Source of the DNA: a virus
Strand: one strand, 5' to 3'
Virus record (IMG/VR): IMGVR_UViG_3300035212_003113
Location: 248,001-312,000 of that record
DNA: 64,000 nt
Below the pieces are notes generated by a model. The model did no database searches. It saw only the letters and a list, made by a program, of their open reading frames with translations, and was not told where the DNA came from. A program made the translations under genes and the position numbers. Of this stretch, positions 32,850-43,200 are shown in pieces. Positions within the stretch are counted from its first letter, which is position 1, and every line of letters starts with the position of its first letter.

Positions 32850-35411
32850 ATGGCAAATATTCCAGGAATCAATACTCGCGTCCGCCCCGGCGTTTTCGTC
32901 AGACAGAGAGTTCGCACCAATACCGTCAGCATTGCTGGCGGTCTGCGCACTACCCTCATCATGGGCGAGGGCCGCGCAGAGGAGACTCTTGCGTTCCAGG
33001 CCCGCGGTGGCGGCCTCGACGGCGTAAATCCCGACTTCAGCGGCAATACAAATGCTCCGGATGGCCGTCACTTCCAGATCTCCCAGATTGATCTAGTTCC
33101 GAATCGTACCGATATTCGCAAGAATGGCGTTGCTCTGCGCGTACTGGAGCAATCAATCACTGCAGGCGCATTTGACTCGCGCTATGACGTTCGTGTTGAC
33201 CCGCTAACTGGCCGCGTTCAGCTCCAGGGCGCTAGCCTCCAGGACTTCGGAACAGAGAGCGGCCTACCAGTCTATTACAAGCGTTTTGCCTCGAACTCGG
33301 GTAACGGAACCCTTGATGTCTCGACTACCTCGCTTCTCAGCACGAATGCACAGCCAGAGACCTGGACCGTGCGCTGCACTGCTGTTTCAAAGGACGGCAC
33401 CGGCACGATAATCCCTGGTCGTGCTCTTTTCTCGGTAACCGGTTCGGTAACCGGCGCTGTTCGTGATACGGCTGGCGACCAGATTCGCTGGAAGTCAGAC
33501 GGCAATTCGTACAGCAACGGCGTTCTGCAGTTCTCGATCACCGAGGGCAGCCAGCCATTCAACGTTGGTGATAAGTTCGTCGTCACTGTTAATAGCGGCG
33601 TACTTGTAACCGGCGACAGCCTTGACGCTGTTTATATCGCAAATTCTTTTGTAAACGATCCTCAGGAATTCTTCTCTCCTACCGATCTGTACGCGAAGCA
33701 CGGCCAGCCCAGCGAAGACAACACTCTTGCTCTCGGCGCTGCCATGGCATTTGAGAACGGCGCAGCTTCTGTAGTTGCGCTACAGTGCAAGCCACCGGTT
33801 CCGCGTCAGACCTCAGAGCTGCTTATGGCAGCTGACAATCCCCTTAGCATAGAGGTCGAGGGCGCAACTGGTAACGAGGACATGGAGGATTGCATTTTCG
33901 CAATCAATGGCGGCGGCACCCCCGACACCGACTCCAAGATCAATGTTTTTGTAGTCAACCCGGACGGCAGCGAAGAGCAGATCCGTACGCTTGACAAGGC
34001 AGAGTTCTATGACCCAGCCAATGGCGACTCGATGCTCGCGGTCTACACGAACTTCTCCGCAGTAGCTACAAACTCCTACACGGCAGTCATGCTGCTTGAG
34101 ATGCTCCAGGAGGGCACCGACGGCTATGTCTATGACCTAGGCGGCGACACGTTCTTCCAGACAACCACGGGCGTATTCTCGGCCAGCGATGTTGGCAACT
34201 TCATCGATATCTTCGATGCTGGCGCAACCAACACCTTTGGTCGCTACGAGATCCTAGATGTTGGCGACGGCTACGGCGCGACCGGAATTGTCAAGGTGCT
34301 GCTGAATACGTCTGTTACCGGCTCAGTTGCCCAGAGTGGCAGCGATCTGCGCTGGTTCCTGCTCAACAGTGACACCGAGAGCAGCTCGGCATACTTCTGC
34401 CTGAGCGATGACATTGTTGACCTGCACCTCACGGCTGGCAAGGGCCTCCGCATTCAGTACGTAGACGTTGACGATGCAGATTATTTTGACACGAATTGGC
34501 TGCAGGGTTACCAGGCTGCCGAGCAGGTAGACGTACAGTTTGTTGTCCCTCTCCCCCGTCAGGCTATTAGCAATATCTTTGCCGCTGGCAAAGCACACGT
34601 TCTTTCTCAGAGCACGATTCTGAATGCTCAGGAGCGCATCCTGATCTGCGGTGCAATCAATGGTCTGGTACCAGAGAATCTGACTGGCGCCGAAGATGCA
34701 GCAGTTGAAAATATCGGCATCTTCGAGGGCATCCAGGGCGATGATCCGCAGGAAGTGCTAGACGGCGACATCGAAGATCTTGCCAACTACTCGGTACTTG
34801 ATGCATTCGGCGACACGCAGCGCGTCATCTATGTCGGCCCCGACCAGATTGTTCGTAATCTCGGTGCCGCAGGCAATACCGTTCTCTCGGGCTACTTCAT
34901 GGCTCCGGCTCTTTCCGGCTACCTGAGCGCCAAGTCGTTTGTTGCAGAGCCTGCCACAAATAAGACTCTTGCTGGCTTCTCTATCCCGCGTTCACGTTCG
35001 TATCGCCCAAGCGTCGTAAACAGCCTTATTGCTGCAGGCGTATGCTTGCTAGAGCCGGTTGCTGGTGGTGGCCGCATTGTTCATGGTATTACGACTGCTT
35101 CCTCGGGCGCAGCTGAAGACGAAGAAATCTCGATTGTAGAAGTTCGCGACTACGTCGTACGCGTTCTGCGAAATGGCCTGCGCAGCTTTGTCGGCCGTAT
35201 CAATTCACCAACAATTCTACAGGAGCTTTCTGCTGCTGTTGACAAGATCATGCGCGCAATGGAGACACAGGGACTTATAACGGGCTATGCCGACATTGTC
35301 GTCTCAATTAATCCCACAGATGCGCGTCAGGTAGATATCGGCGTTCGCGCATTCCCAGCGGGTCCGCTAAACTACGTGTTTGCCGATATAGAATTCACGC
35401 TAGGCGGCTGA
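32850..35411 (+). CDS. Contractile tail sheath protein
   Basis: 853 residues from ATG 32850 (MANIPGINTRVRPGVF); the in-frame TTG at 32838 is less likely. The N-terminus (PGVFVRQRVRTNTVSIAGG) and C-terminal domain (NKTLAGFSIPRSRSYRPSVV, then EVRDYVVRVLRNGLRSFVGR and a final VFADIEFTLGG strand) match the tail-sheath family, whose subunits wrap the tube and contract on infection. It is longer than T4 gp18 (659 residues). The extra length lies in the middle (about residues 120-560), where surface insertion domains are usual. It is followed by the tube gene, the canonical order. Confidence 0.93.
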   Translation: MANIPGINTRVRPGVFVRQRVRTNTVSIAGGLRTTLIMGEGRAEETLAFQARGGGLDGVNPDFSGNTNAPDGRHFQISQIDLVPNRTDIRKNGVALRVLEQSITAGAFDSRYDVRVDPLTGRVQLQGASLQDFGTESGLPVYYKRFASNSGNGTLDVSTTSLLSTNAQPETWTVRCTAVSKDGTGTIIPGRALFSVTGSVTGAVRDTAGDQIRWKSDGNSYSNGVLQFSITEGSQPFNVGDKFVVTVNSGVLVTGDSLDAVYIANSFVNDPQEFFSPTDLYAKHGQPSEDNTLALGAAMAFENGAASVVALQCKPPVPRQTSELLMAADNPLSIEVEGATGNEDMEDCIFAINGGGTPDTDSKINVFVVNPDGSEEQIRTLDKAEFYDPANGDSMLAVYTNFSAVATNSYTAVMLLEMLQEGTDGYVYDLGGDTFFQTTTGVFSASDVGNFIDIFDAGATNTFGRYEILDVGDGYGATGIVKVLLNTSVTGSVAQSGSDLRWFLLNSDTESSSAYFCLSDDIVDLHLTAGKGLRIQYVDVDDADYFDTNWLQGYQAAEQVDVQFVVPLPRQAISNIFAAGKAHVLSQSTILNAQERILICGAINGLVPENLTGAEDAAVENIGIFEGIQGDDPQEVLDGDIEDLANYSVLDAFGDTQRVIYVGPDQIVRNLGAAGNTVLSGYFMAPALSGYLSAKSFVAEPATNKTLAGFSIPRSRSYRPSVVNSLIAAGVCLLEPVAGGGRIVHGITTASSGAAEDEEISIVEVRDYVVRVLRNGLRSFVGRINSPTILQELSAAVDKIMRAMETQGLITGYADIVVSINPTDARQVDIGVRAFPAGPLNYVFADIEFTLGG

Positions 35412-35432
35412 TAGAGTTTTTAGGAGTTAATA

Positions 35433-36107
35433 ATGGGCTACCCCTATACTGGATCATCTACAACATCGGCTACCAGCACCGGCCTATCTACACAGATAAT
35501 TGTGAAGGTAGACGGCGTCGCTGTCGGCGGTATTCAGACAATGAATATCGACCAACGCCGTGACGTACAGAGAATAACGGAAGTTGGCACAGACGGCACA
35601 ATCGAGCTTGTTCCGCGCAGCGCGACGACCTTTGAGCTAACGATTGATCGCATTTACTTTGATCGCAAGACGATCACAGAGGCTCTAAACCGCCAGTTTA
35701 TCAACATTCAGTCACAGCGTTACCCGTTCGATATCTACGTCTACGACATGCATAATGTGACCGCTGCGAGCGTATCGTCAGCTGCCGGTGGCGAAGCAGA
35801 TACCGGTGCATTTGACGTGGCTCCTAATGCAACCGCAGGTATCATGGTAACTGTGTACGAGAATTGCTGGATTACGAGCAAGCGTGAGTCGTACACGACC
35901 AGCGACTACGTTATTACCCAGAACGTAGCTGTTGCTGCCGAGTTCTGTCACACGTTCATGGACAACGCTAATACAAGCGTTGCAGACGCCCGCGGTCCAG
36001 CTCTTGATGATAGCGAAGAGGGCAAGCTGCGCAAGCTCGAGCGCCTCGTTGACCGCGCTCGTCCGGGCAGCCTTGACGCCCGTGGCGTTGGCGGCGTAGT
36101 ATTCTGA
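35433..36107 (+). CDS. Tail tube protein
   Basis: 224 residues with an AGGAGTTAATA ribosome binding site. The tube-family layout is visible: an N-terminal strand set (IIVKVDGVAVGGIQTMNIDQ), R-D-V-Q-R-I-T-E-V-G-T-D-G-T-I, a central strand-helix (TTFELTIDRIYFDRKTITEA), and a VYENCWITSKRESYTTSDYV strand with INQNVAVAAE-like closure. These are hallmarks of gp19/Hcp-like tubes. A charged C-terminal extension of about 40 residues (SEEGKLRKLERLVDRARPGS) is unusual and may line the lumen or bind the sheath. It lies between sheath and chaperone genes and is followed by a strong terminator. Confidence 0.9.
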   Translation: MGYPYTGSSTTSATSTGLSTQIIVKVDGVAVGGIQTMNIDQRRDVQRITEVGTDGTIELVPRSATTFELTIDRIYFDRKTITEALNRQFINIQSQRYPFDIYVYDMHNVTAASVSSAAGGEADTGAFDVAPNATAGIMVTVYENCWITSKRESYTTSDYVITQNVAVAAEFCHTFMDNANTSVADARGPALDDSEEGKLRKLERLVDRARPGSLDARGVGGVVF

Positions 36108-36128
36108 ATCTGACAGTTAAATACTGAG

Positions 36129-36161
36129 GAAAAGGCCCGCTTATAGCGGGCTCTTTTCGTT
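36129..36161 (+). terminator. Intrinsic terminator after the tube gene
   Basis: GCCCGC (36135-36140) and GCGGGC (36146-36151) pair around a TTATA loop. AAAAG upstream can pair with the CTTTT downstream through a one-base bulge, and the 3' arm runs into TCTTTTCGTT. This is a classical rho-independent terminator, 27 bases after the tube stop. It probably separates abundant sheath/tube mRNA from the lower-copy chaperone and tape-measure message. Confidence 0.88.
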
Positions 36162-36200
36162 GTAACTGTACTAGGCCAATAAGGCAAAAAGAGGAGTAAA

Positions 36201-36857
36201 GTGGAAAAGAATAAACCAGGCAAAACGCCATTCATTCATCCGAGCTTAGCGTCGGCAAATACCCCAAATCCAACACCGGCTCAGCGCGGCAAGTCGCGCA
36301 TCGCCCCAGGTGCAGCGCGCGGCGTAGTCATCGAGCACGAGGCTCCACCAGAAACCGCTTCTTCGCGTTCGTCTATTCCGCCAGAGCTACTAGTGTCTCC
36401 GCCACAGCAGGAACCAGATGCTCCTACGGGGGAAGCTGCAAAGATTGAGCAGCGCAAGCATGATGTGATCAACAGGCTATTGCTATTTACCCAACCTATG
36501 TACAAGACCGTGGAGCTAGGCGGCATGCAGTTCCGTTTCAAGGTTATGACTCCTTCGGACACAGCACACGTCATCAAGATCTTTAATGCCATGCCAGAGG
36601 ACGAGCAGACGCTTATGCGCAACCGCATCCTGAATCTGGCTGCCGCTCTCATCGATGTAGACGGCGTATCACTTGAGTCGATTTACAAGGGCACGCTTTC
36701 ACGAGACGTTGTACTGATGCGCTACTCAGAGCTGATGAAGTGGAGTAATCCTGTGCTTAACGGCGTGCTCGCTGCGCATGATAAGCTGCTAGAGGATATG
36801 AAGCAGGAGTATCTGCCGGATTTTCTCAAGCAGCCGAAAAAGGAGAGCACCGGCTGA
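36201..36857 (+). CDS. Tail assembly chaperone (upstream frame)
   Basis: 218 residues with a GTG start behind GAGGAGTAAA. The first 80 residues are Pro/Ser-rich and disordered. Residues 85-218 form a helical domain (FRFKVMTPSDTAHVIKIFNA, then RNRILNLAAALIDVDGVSLE) like tail assembly chaperones that hold the tape measure. The gene lies between tube and tape measure, the standard place for a chaperone pair. The next gene lies in the -1 frame, and that frame is open across the end of this one. A -1 frameshift at the A5 run (36837-36841) would fuse the two, as in lambda G/GT. Confidence 0.75.
   Translation: MEKNKPGKTPFIHPSLASANTPNPTPAQRGKSRIAPGAARGVVIEHEAPPETASSRSSIPPELLVSPPQQEPDAPTGEAAKIEQRKHDVINRLLLFTQPMYKTVELGGMQFRFKVMTPSDTAHVIKIFNAMPEDEQTLMRNRILNLAAALIDVDGVSLESIYKGTLSRDVVLMRYSELMKWSNPVLNGVLAAHDKLLEDMKQEYLPDFLKQPKKESTG
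36785..36857 (+). promoter_or_regulatory. Candidate -1 programmed frameshift window
   Basis: The zero frame reads CAG CCG AAA AAG GAG and stops at TGA 36855-36857. The -1 frame is open from 36785 (after TAA at 36782-36784) through the whole downstream gene. The slippage site is probably G-AAA-AAG (36836-36842), 12 bases before the stop. It is not a perfect X-XXY-YYZ heptamer, because the P-site shift leaves a first-position mismatch, so efficiency may be modest. Confidence 0.6.
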
Positions 36858-36865
36858 TTTGGCAG

Positions 36866-37162
36866 ATGAGTAAAGCTCTCCACAAGCACCCATGGGAGTT
36901 GGGGATTGAAACAATGTCCCCGCTCCTTCTTGCTTGGTACAGGTCCAATATAGACAGAGATGCCAAAGAACAGGCAGATGATTATATAGCAATAGCGGAG
37001 TATTTAGCTAGCTTCTCGAACCCAAAGGCCGTAGAGCAGGTACAAAGCGCTCGTCGGCGCCCCAAAGAAGAAACAAGCGAAGGTATGCTGCGGACTCTGC
37101 GTGCAATCTCCGGCAAGCATCTGACCGACGAGCAAATCAAAAAGAACATTACTCAGAAGTAG
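36866..37162 (+). CDS. Tail assembly chaperone, downstream (-1 frame) part
   Basis: 98 residues if started at ATG 36866, but no good Shine-Dalgarno precedes that ATG (CTGATTTGGCAG), and the frame is open 81 bases upstream, across the end of the previous gene. It is therefore likely made mostly or only as the C-terminal part of a frameshift fusion. The helical sequence (KHPWELGIETMSPLLLAWYR) and the ending after a charged linker fit the T-part of G/GT chaperones, which contacts the tube. It is followed closely by the tape-measure gene. Confidence 0.7.
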   Translation: MSKALHKHPWELGIETMSPLLLAWYRSNIDRDAKEQADDYIAIAEYLASFSNPKAVEQVQSARRRPKEETSEGMLRTLRAISGKHLTDEQIKKNITQK

Positions 37163-37169
37163 GCGATAA

Positions 37170-39314
37170 GTGGACGACATTAGCCTTGAAAATATTCAAA
37201 AGCTGCTTTCTCAGTCTGGTAATTCCGATACCAAGGTTGACGATGGCACTTTGAACAAGCTAAAAGATTGGGCCAACAAGGCGTCTAAGCTACTAACGGG
37301 CATGGGCTTTGATTCGTCAGAGATGAAGAATAAGATTACGGATGCCCTTGTCTCAGCGGGCAAAAAAGGCATCAGCGGCATCAATGAGCTTCTGAAGAGT
37401 ACGATTGGTCAGGGCTTTACCGTAGACACTGTTTATAATATGCTCGGCCTTGATACTTTCAAGGCTGATGCAGAAAATACTCTTGGTGCCTTAAAGGGCG
37501 TGCTACAGGATACTGGTATAATTCCAATAGAACTTTCACTTGACTCTGCCGAGGTTCAAGTAGAAAAACTGAAGGAAATGATAGGGAAAGGCGGTCTCAG
37601 CAAGCTGGCCATATCTTTTGGCGCAACCAAGCTCGCTGACCAGTTGCGCACGGTAAGGACACAATACACCGAGCCACTAACCAAGGATCTGGATGATTTA
37701 AGAATTACAGCAGGCGCTATTTTTGCAGTGAGGTCAAATCCATTCGGGGCGATTCGTGAAGATGTGACCGCGAGCACAGAATCTCTTAAGGTTTTTCAGC
37801 AAAAGTTTGCCAGAGAGGCCATTGCCTTGCAGTTCAGTCTAGGTATCGATGCTACTGACGCCAAGCGAGAGCTGCAGAGTGTCTACGCTGGGCTTGATGA
37901 TTCTCTTAGGCAGTTGTCTGGATTCTCTATAAAGAGTGGTGATCAAAACATTGAGGGTGCTGAGGCGGTAGTTGTCGCTGCGAAGGCAATTGGAGTCGAG
38001 GTACAAGAAATCACAGGCGATATAAATGAGATGACTTCTCGCTTTGGGCTTTCTGGAGAGCAGGCCGCCGAGAGAATAATGACTATAGGTAAGGCATCTG
38101 CCGCCTCTGGTCTTAGCATGAGGGCCTTCAAAGATCTTGTTATGGACAGCGCCGGTCAGTTTGGCAGCTTTGGAGATGCCACAGAGGAGTCTGCCGCACT
38201 GCTTGAGCGCTTTACAAAGAACGCCAGCCGTGAGCGCATGAAGGCCGTAACTGATGCATTCAAGGGCGTTGCTAGCGGAATAGCAGGTATGACGGATGAG
38301 ATGAAAGCATTCGTCTCTATGGGTACCGAACTTTCTGGTGGCGGCGGTGCAATTGAGTCCATAGTGCGCTTAGAAGAGGCCATGCAGTCTGGTGACAAAG
38401 ATGCTCTTCAGGGCATTTTTGATGAGACGATGGCCAGGATCGAGGAGCTCACGGGCTCGCCGCTCATGACCATGCAGGAGGCCGTTTCGTCCGGCCAAGA
38501 AAGTACATTTTATCAGCAGGCTGCTCTTGCAAAGCAATTCGGCTTCGCAGGAAACCGGGCGCAAGCGAGCGACGTATTCTCTGCATACCGAACAGGCACA
38601 GTTGACATAGGTGATATCAAAGACCGCCAGATGCCAGCTGATCTTGGTACGCAGGCTAGAGAGAAGATGGCCGGTCAGATGGGTGCCGGCGAGATGGCTG
38701 AGAACTTGCTGCGCGGAGTAGCTGCTCAGCAAAAATTCAATGCTCTCTGGGCAGATACGACAACCTCTTTCATGGCCCAGACACAGGATCTTGGTAAAAA
38801 GTTAGTGGACATAACTGGTCAATTTACTAAAGCTGAGGACATAATCTCTGCATACGTTAGTGATCCTAAGTTAAAGCAGGCTGCGGCTGGCAAAGATGTA
38901 CCCAAGGGCACTACTCGAGAGACTGCAGCCTCTGCCATGGAGGCTCAGGGGACGGCAGGGGTAGGTAGGACTGGAACGATGACAGAGGCGCAGGCCTATG
39001 CAGGTGTCGTAATAGATGCTTCGCGTTTTGAGGCCGGGCTCGTGGCAGGCATTACTCCTGCTGTCAGCGCATCTATAGCTGCTGCAACCGCTGCTATTAC
39101 AGAAACAGTGATAAAGAACGCCTCAAATGCTGCTGCGGGCGGGGCTGCAGGTGTCATCCCCGCTGCTGCCGTAGTTGGTGCTAATCAGCCACCCGTCAAT
39201 ATCCAGGTAGAGGTAACCGTCAAAGGAAGCGATCTAAAAGACATGATCGAAGTCAAGGCTAAGCCAATCGCTGCCCAAGCGGCGCGCTGGTCTGCCGGCA
39301 TGCCCAATCCGTAA
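37170..39314 (+). CDS. Tail tape measure protein
   Basis: 714 residues, GTG start seven bases after the preceding stop. Long helical sequence with Ala/Lys/Glu periodicity (residues 60-620), a central segment rich in Gly/Ala (SGEQAAERIMTIGKASAASG, ERMKAVTDAFKGVASGIAGM) and a hydrophobic Ala-rich stretch near residues 615-665 (AGITPAVSASIAAATAAITE, NAAAGGAAGVIPAAAVVG) resembling the membrane-active part of tape measures. Location after the chaperone pair and before hub genes is canonical. At about 1.5 angstrom per residue it predicts a tube near 105 nm. It is modest in size for a jumbo phage. Confidence 0.82.
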   Translation: MDDISLENIQKLLSQSGNSDTKVDDGTLNKLKDWANKASKLLTGMGFDSSEMKNKITDALVSAGKKGISGINELLKSTIGQGFTVDTVYNMLGLDTFKADAENTLGALKGVLQDTGIIPIELSLDSAEVQVEKLKEMIGKGGLSKLAISFGATKLADQLRTVRTQYTEPLTKDLDDLRITAGAIFAVRSNPFGAIREDVTASTESLKVFQQKFAREAIALQFSLGIDATDAKRELQSVYAGLDDSLRQLSGFSIKSGDQNIEGAEAVVVAAKAIGVEVQEITGDINEMTSRFGLSGEQAAERIMTIGKASAASGLSMRAFKDLVMDSAGQFGSFGDATEESAALLERFTKNASRERMKAVTDAFKGVASGIAGMTDEMKAFVSMGTELSGGGGAIESIVRLEEAMQSGDKDALQGIFDETMARIEELTGSPLMTMQEAVSSGQESTFYQQAALAKQFGFAGNRAQASDVFSAYRTGTVDIGDIKDRQMPADLGTQAREKMAGQMGAGEMAENLLRGVAAQQKFNALWADTTTSFMAQTQDLGKKLVDITGQFTKAEDIISAYVSDPKLKQAAAGKDVPKGTTRETAASAMEAQGTAGVGRTGTMTEAQAYAGVVIDASRFEAGLVAGITPAVSASIAAATAAITETVIKNASNAAAGGAAGVIPAAAVVGANQPPVNIQVEVTVKGSDLKDMIEVKAKPIAAQAARWSAGMPNP

Positions 39315-39324
39315 AAACTAACAC

Positions 39325-40191
39325 ATGGTAGACAATAAAAGATTCCTAATAAACAAGACCGGTCTCACTGCAGCCTATCGCACGCAGCGTGACGTAATCA
39401 TATGGCGTACGCCTGGTCTTGGTTTTATAGAGATGTACATAAATCCGCAACAGGTACGCATCTCGCAGCGCAAGGTCTCCACGTCTACTCGCACTAAAGC
39501 AGGTTTTGTCTACCAGTATGCTGGTGAAGATTTGACAACTATCGCTATAGATGGCACAACCGGCAGCGCTGGTATAGAAGGCATAAATCTTCTTGAGAAA
39601 GTGTATCGTGCCGAGCAGATAAGATTTGAGCAGATTGCTTCTACTACAGAGACACAGCAAGCCCTTGGTAATGCAGGTTCTTCAATAGGCTCCGCCTTTA
39701 CGAGTGCATTTGGCTCACCTAATTCAAATTCGCCAGTAGATATTTTTGGCTCTGTCTTAGAGTTCGGTAGCAATCTTATTGGAGCCGATCCTTTTGAGCA
39801 GCCGTATCCAACTCTAGCAACTCTTGCATCAGCAGTAGAGATGAACTACCAGGGCGTTACATATCGTGGTTATTTTACTGAGTTTTCTTATACGGAAAGC
39901 GCTCAGAGTCCGGGTCTATTTGACTACAACATATCTTTCACATCTTACGCAAAGAGTGGCGAGCGTCTTAACTTTATGCCATGGCACAGGCGCCCTGATG
40001 GTCAATCCAACAGCGACAGACTGGATAATTTCAGTATCTCTGATGTGACTGATCCAAATGCCCCTCCAGAAACAGATGCTAATTCTGGTGCTCCTCCTGT
40101 CGATACTTCTGGAATCCAGAAGGCTCTTGCTGGCAGAAAGTTAATCGGCATTGGCGCGTTTACCGGAGAGGACTTGACCGATAATGAATAG
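39325..40191 (+). CDS. Baseplate hub / tube-initiator-like protein
   Basis: 288 residues. The first 100 residues contain WRTPGLGFIEMYINPQQVRI and TRTKAGFVYQYAGEDLTTIA followed by IDGTTGSAG, a pattern of beta strands seen in proteins that cap the tube at the baseplate (gp48/gp54- or Afp7/XkdP-like). Residues 110-160 are flexible and Ser/Gly-rich. Residues 165-225 form another strand set (VEMNYQGVTYRGYFTEFSYT, FDYNISFTSYA). Lies between tape measure and the large hub gene. The exact family is uncertain; a role in starting tube polymerisation is inferred from position and strand pattern. Confidence 0.6.
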   Translation: MVDNKRFLINKTGLTAAYRTQRDVIIWRTPGLGFIEMYINPQQVRISQRKVSTSTRTKAGFVYQYAGEDLTTIAIDGTTGSAGIEGINLLEKVYRAEQIRFEQIASTTETQQALGNAGSSIGSAFTSAFGSPNSNSPVDIFGSVLEFGSNLIGADPFEQPYPTLATLASAVEMNYQGVTYRGYFTEFSYTESAQSPGLFDYNISFTSYAKSGERLNFMPWHRRPDGQSNSDRLDNFSISDVTDPNAPPETDANSGAPPVDTSGIQKALAGRKLIGIGAFTGEDLTDNE

Positions 40192-40221
40192 ACTGCTGTA
40201 GCGCGGCGGTAAGGAACAGGC

Positions 40222-43200
40222 ATGGCCATTTTAACAGGTACTGCAAGAAATAGATTCGCTGGGTTTTCAGAATCAAATGCTATGGGTGCATCTGATGGCA
40301 CGAAGGGCATTACCGATGGCGTTCTCGGCTTTTTTGAGTCACTCGCACAGCATGCCGATCAGTTTCAGCCATCCTTTACAGAAGACGGCTTCTATGAAAG
40401 CCCAGCTATAGTCGCGCCCGGTGTGCGCCCAACATCAGAGAAAATCCCTTCTCAGCGCCGCCATATTACTCAGAGGCCCAAGGCCACTGTTTTTATCAAG
40501 AAGAAGCAATTTGGTTCTCTTGCTAGTAATAATGAACTGCGCATGCTTGATGAGGATGAGAAGCTATACTTGCGCTGCGTAAAAGCACTATTCCGTCGCA
40601 AGTGCGAAGAGATGGCGTTTCACGAGAGCCTTGTCAACATCTCTTCGATATATGAAACCAGCGGATTTCTTCTTACGGATGATCTGCTCGATAGCTCGCT
40701 TGATTATGTGATCAATGTTGTTGGCTCGCTATCCGGAGCGAGTGATATAATCTCTTCTATTGGCTCAAGCTCTTTTCTTGGCTCCCAGATGGGATTTGAA
40801 GATCGCTTTCTTTCATTCATGCAAGGCCTTTATAGAGCAAAGCAGCGCAGTCAGCGCAGTCGTGCGTCCGCATTTACGCGCTGGGTAGATGACCCAGCAG
40901 AGCCGGATTATGCAGGACTGGGGCCTGGCACCGGCACGATTGAGCTAAACATGGTAAGCTCACTCAGCTCTTCGTGCGGCCTTAATGACGGCAGCTCATC
41001 CCTAGAGATAGAGGATCCGTATCAACTAATGCTTATTACGGCCGCAGATATCGAGAATGCACTGTATATTGCAACTTCGCGTTCATATCAGATATCCAGA
41101 TTCTATGATGCGACTGCCTCTTTCCGACTCGCGATTGCACAGAATGCAGACCGCCGTCTCAATTTCCTGCGCCAGAAGCGCGGCGAGAAAGAGATATCCT
41201 TTGAGTTTGTTGAGAATGACACCGGAGAGATGCAGCCAACTGCGACTCTTGGATATGTAGATGCGGCCAAACTAAAGTATTACCAGTGGGTCGGCGGCAT
41301 CTTGAGTGCTGATGACAAGGAGGAAGCAACAGGGGTCGGTCTTAACGCTGAAGATATAGTTCTTGTCAATCAGATTGTCTCTAATCTCCGGCAGTATCGT
41401 GATGCGACCACGATCCCTCCTGCTCAGCCAGGCCTAAATGCATCTGAATCCGATCTTCGCAGGCTTTCTAAACTACGCGATAAGATGCGCAGAGACTTCC
41501 TGGGTCAGCACGTTATACAGCCAATGGATCAGATAACGCTATTCGCGAATAGTAATACATACGACGTCACGCCGGTGGGGGGCATAGTAGATGTATTGAG
41601 TGGTGCCTCTGCACGCTTAACCGATACGCTTGATCCGCAACTCATTGAGCAGGAGCGGGCCGACATTCTTGGCTCCAATAGCGGCACTGATCCGCTCAGT
41701 TTTGCCAATGATCTTGGTCTCGCCGCGCTCTATAATTCTATCCGCAAAAAGAATATATTTAGAGACGACGGCGCCTGCATATTCTCTGGCTTAGCAGAGC
41801 AGATCTCTGATAGGTATGACTCATCTGGCGGTACGTTCAAGGTTAGCGTATCTTGTCAATCGAACCTGCAATACCTACAGGTAAGCCGATACACATTCAA
41901 GCCTGACCTCAATAATACACTAGGAGCTGTTAATGATCCGCTTACGCCTTTTAATTTAGACGCGGCGGTCGACCCTGCCAGCGGTCTGATTATAGCAGAT
42001 AAGTTTGAGCTAAGTGACAAAAACAAAGAACGCCTTGATTTCCTGCGCATTGCCTCTGGGCCTCTTGTCTCTAAGAAGCTAAGAGGCATAGACGATATAC
42101 TCTCTGATAAGCGCAATGGCTTGGCCATAATCTCTCACACGCCTGGACTTGCATACAAGTGGAAAGAAGGCATTATTTCTGTTGCTCTTGATGCTCCAGG
42201 CGGTGGCGGTAATCCTGGTGGTATCTCGTCTCTTAGGCAGCCGTTTGCAAAGCTTGATGCGGCAAACATTGCCAGTATACTCATTACTGGGCAGCCATAT
42301 GATTACGCTACCTTTCTAGAGGGCGTCTCAAAGGTCAGTGGTACATCATCGAACCCCACCAATCTTGCTAGAGATTTTTTCAATTATCTGTTCGAGTATA
42401 CCGACAGGGTGAAGAAATACTATGGCAATTTTATACCAGCCAAGGACCGCACTCTAGACAAAGACTCTGTGATGGCATATTACCAAGCCAAGAATGCTCT
42501 AACAGCTCTAAACACAAGAGCAAACCGACTTATAACAAAGTTAAATGAGCTGAGCCGGCAACAGAAGGTCGGACAGGGTACTTCTACTGATCAGCAGAAA
42601 CTTCAGGACGAGATAATCCGCATCTCATCAGAGATATCTGAGCTTCAGACCAAGGCTCTGCCTAGCGGCGTACAGCTTTCTTTAGAGGGAAATAATGCTT
42701 TCCTGTCTGTAGATGCTATCGACAGGGTTCAGGCAGATCGGGAGATACTGTACAAGACCAAGCGCAAACCCGAAGACGTACGATTCAACAAGGACAAGAA
42801 TTACTTTATTGTGTCCTCTGACTACGACACCGAGTTTATCATACAGGCATTTGCTGCGAGCCTCGGCAATTTCTCTATGTACGATGCAGAATACAGCTCT
42901 CCGCTTGAAACGATTCGGGCAGCAGTCAGCGCTCTGCAGCTCGAGTTCTTTGCTGATCCAGATGGAAACCTTGTATTGCGCCCGCCGCGCTATAATCGTA
43001 CACCACTTAGTCTGATGCTGGACATGATCCGGAGAATGCCTCCTGGTCAGGGCTCCATGTTGCCAGCATTCGTTAGAAATGTCCTGGCATCGCGGACCAA
43101 TAGCCTAAAAGATGCGATCTTCAAGAACGAGCTTAACATTGCCAAAGATCTTTATTCAATTGGTCTTTCAGAAAGCGAAGTCTCTGGCAATGAGGGCAGC

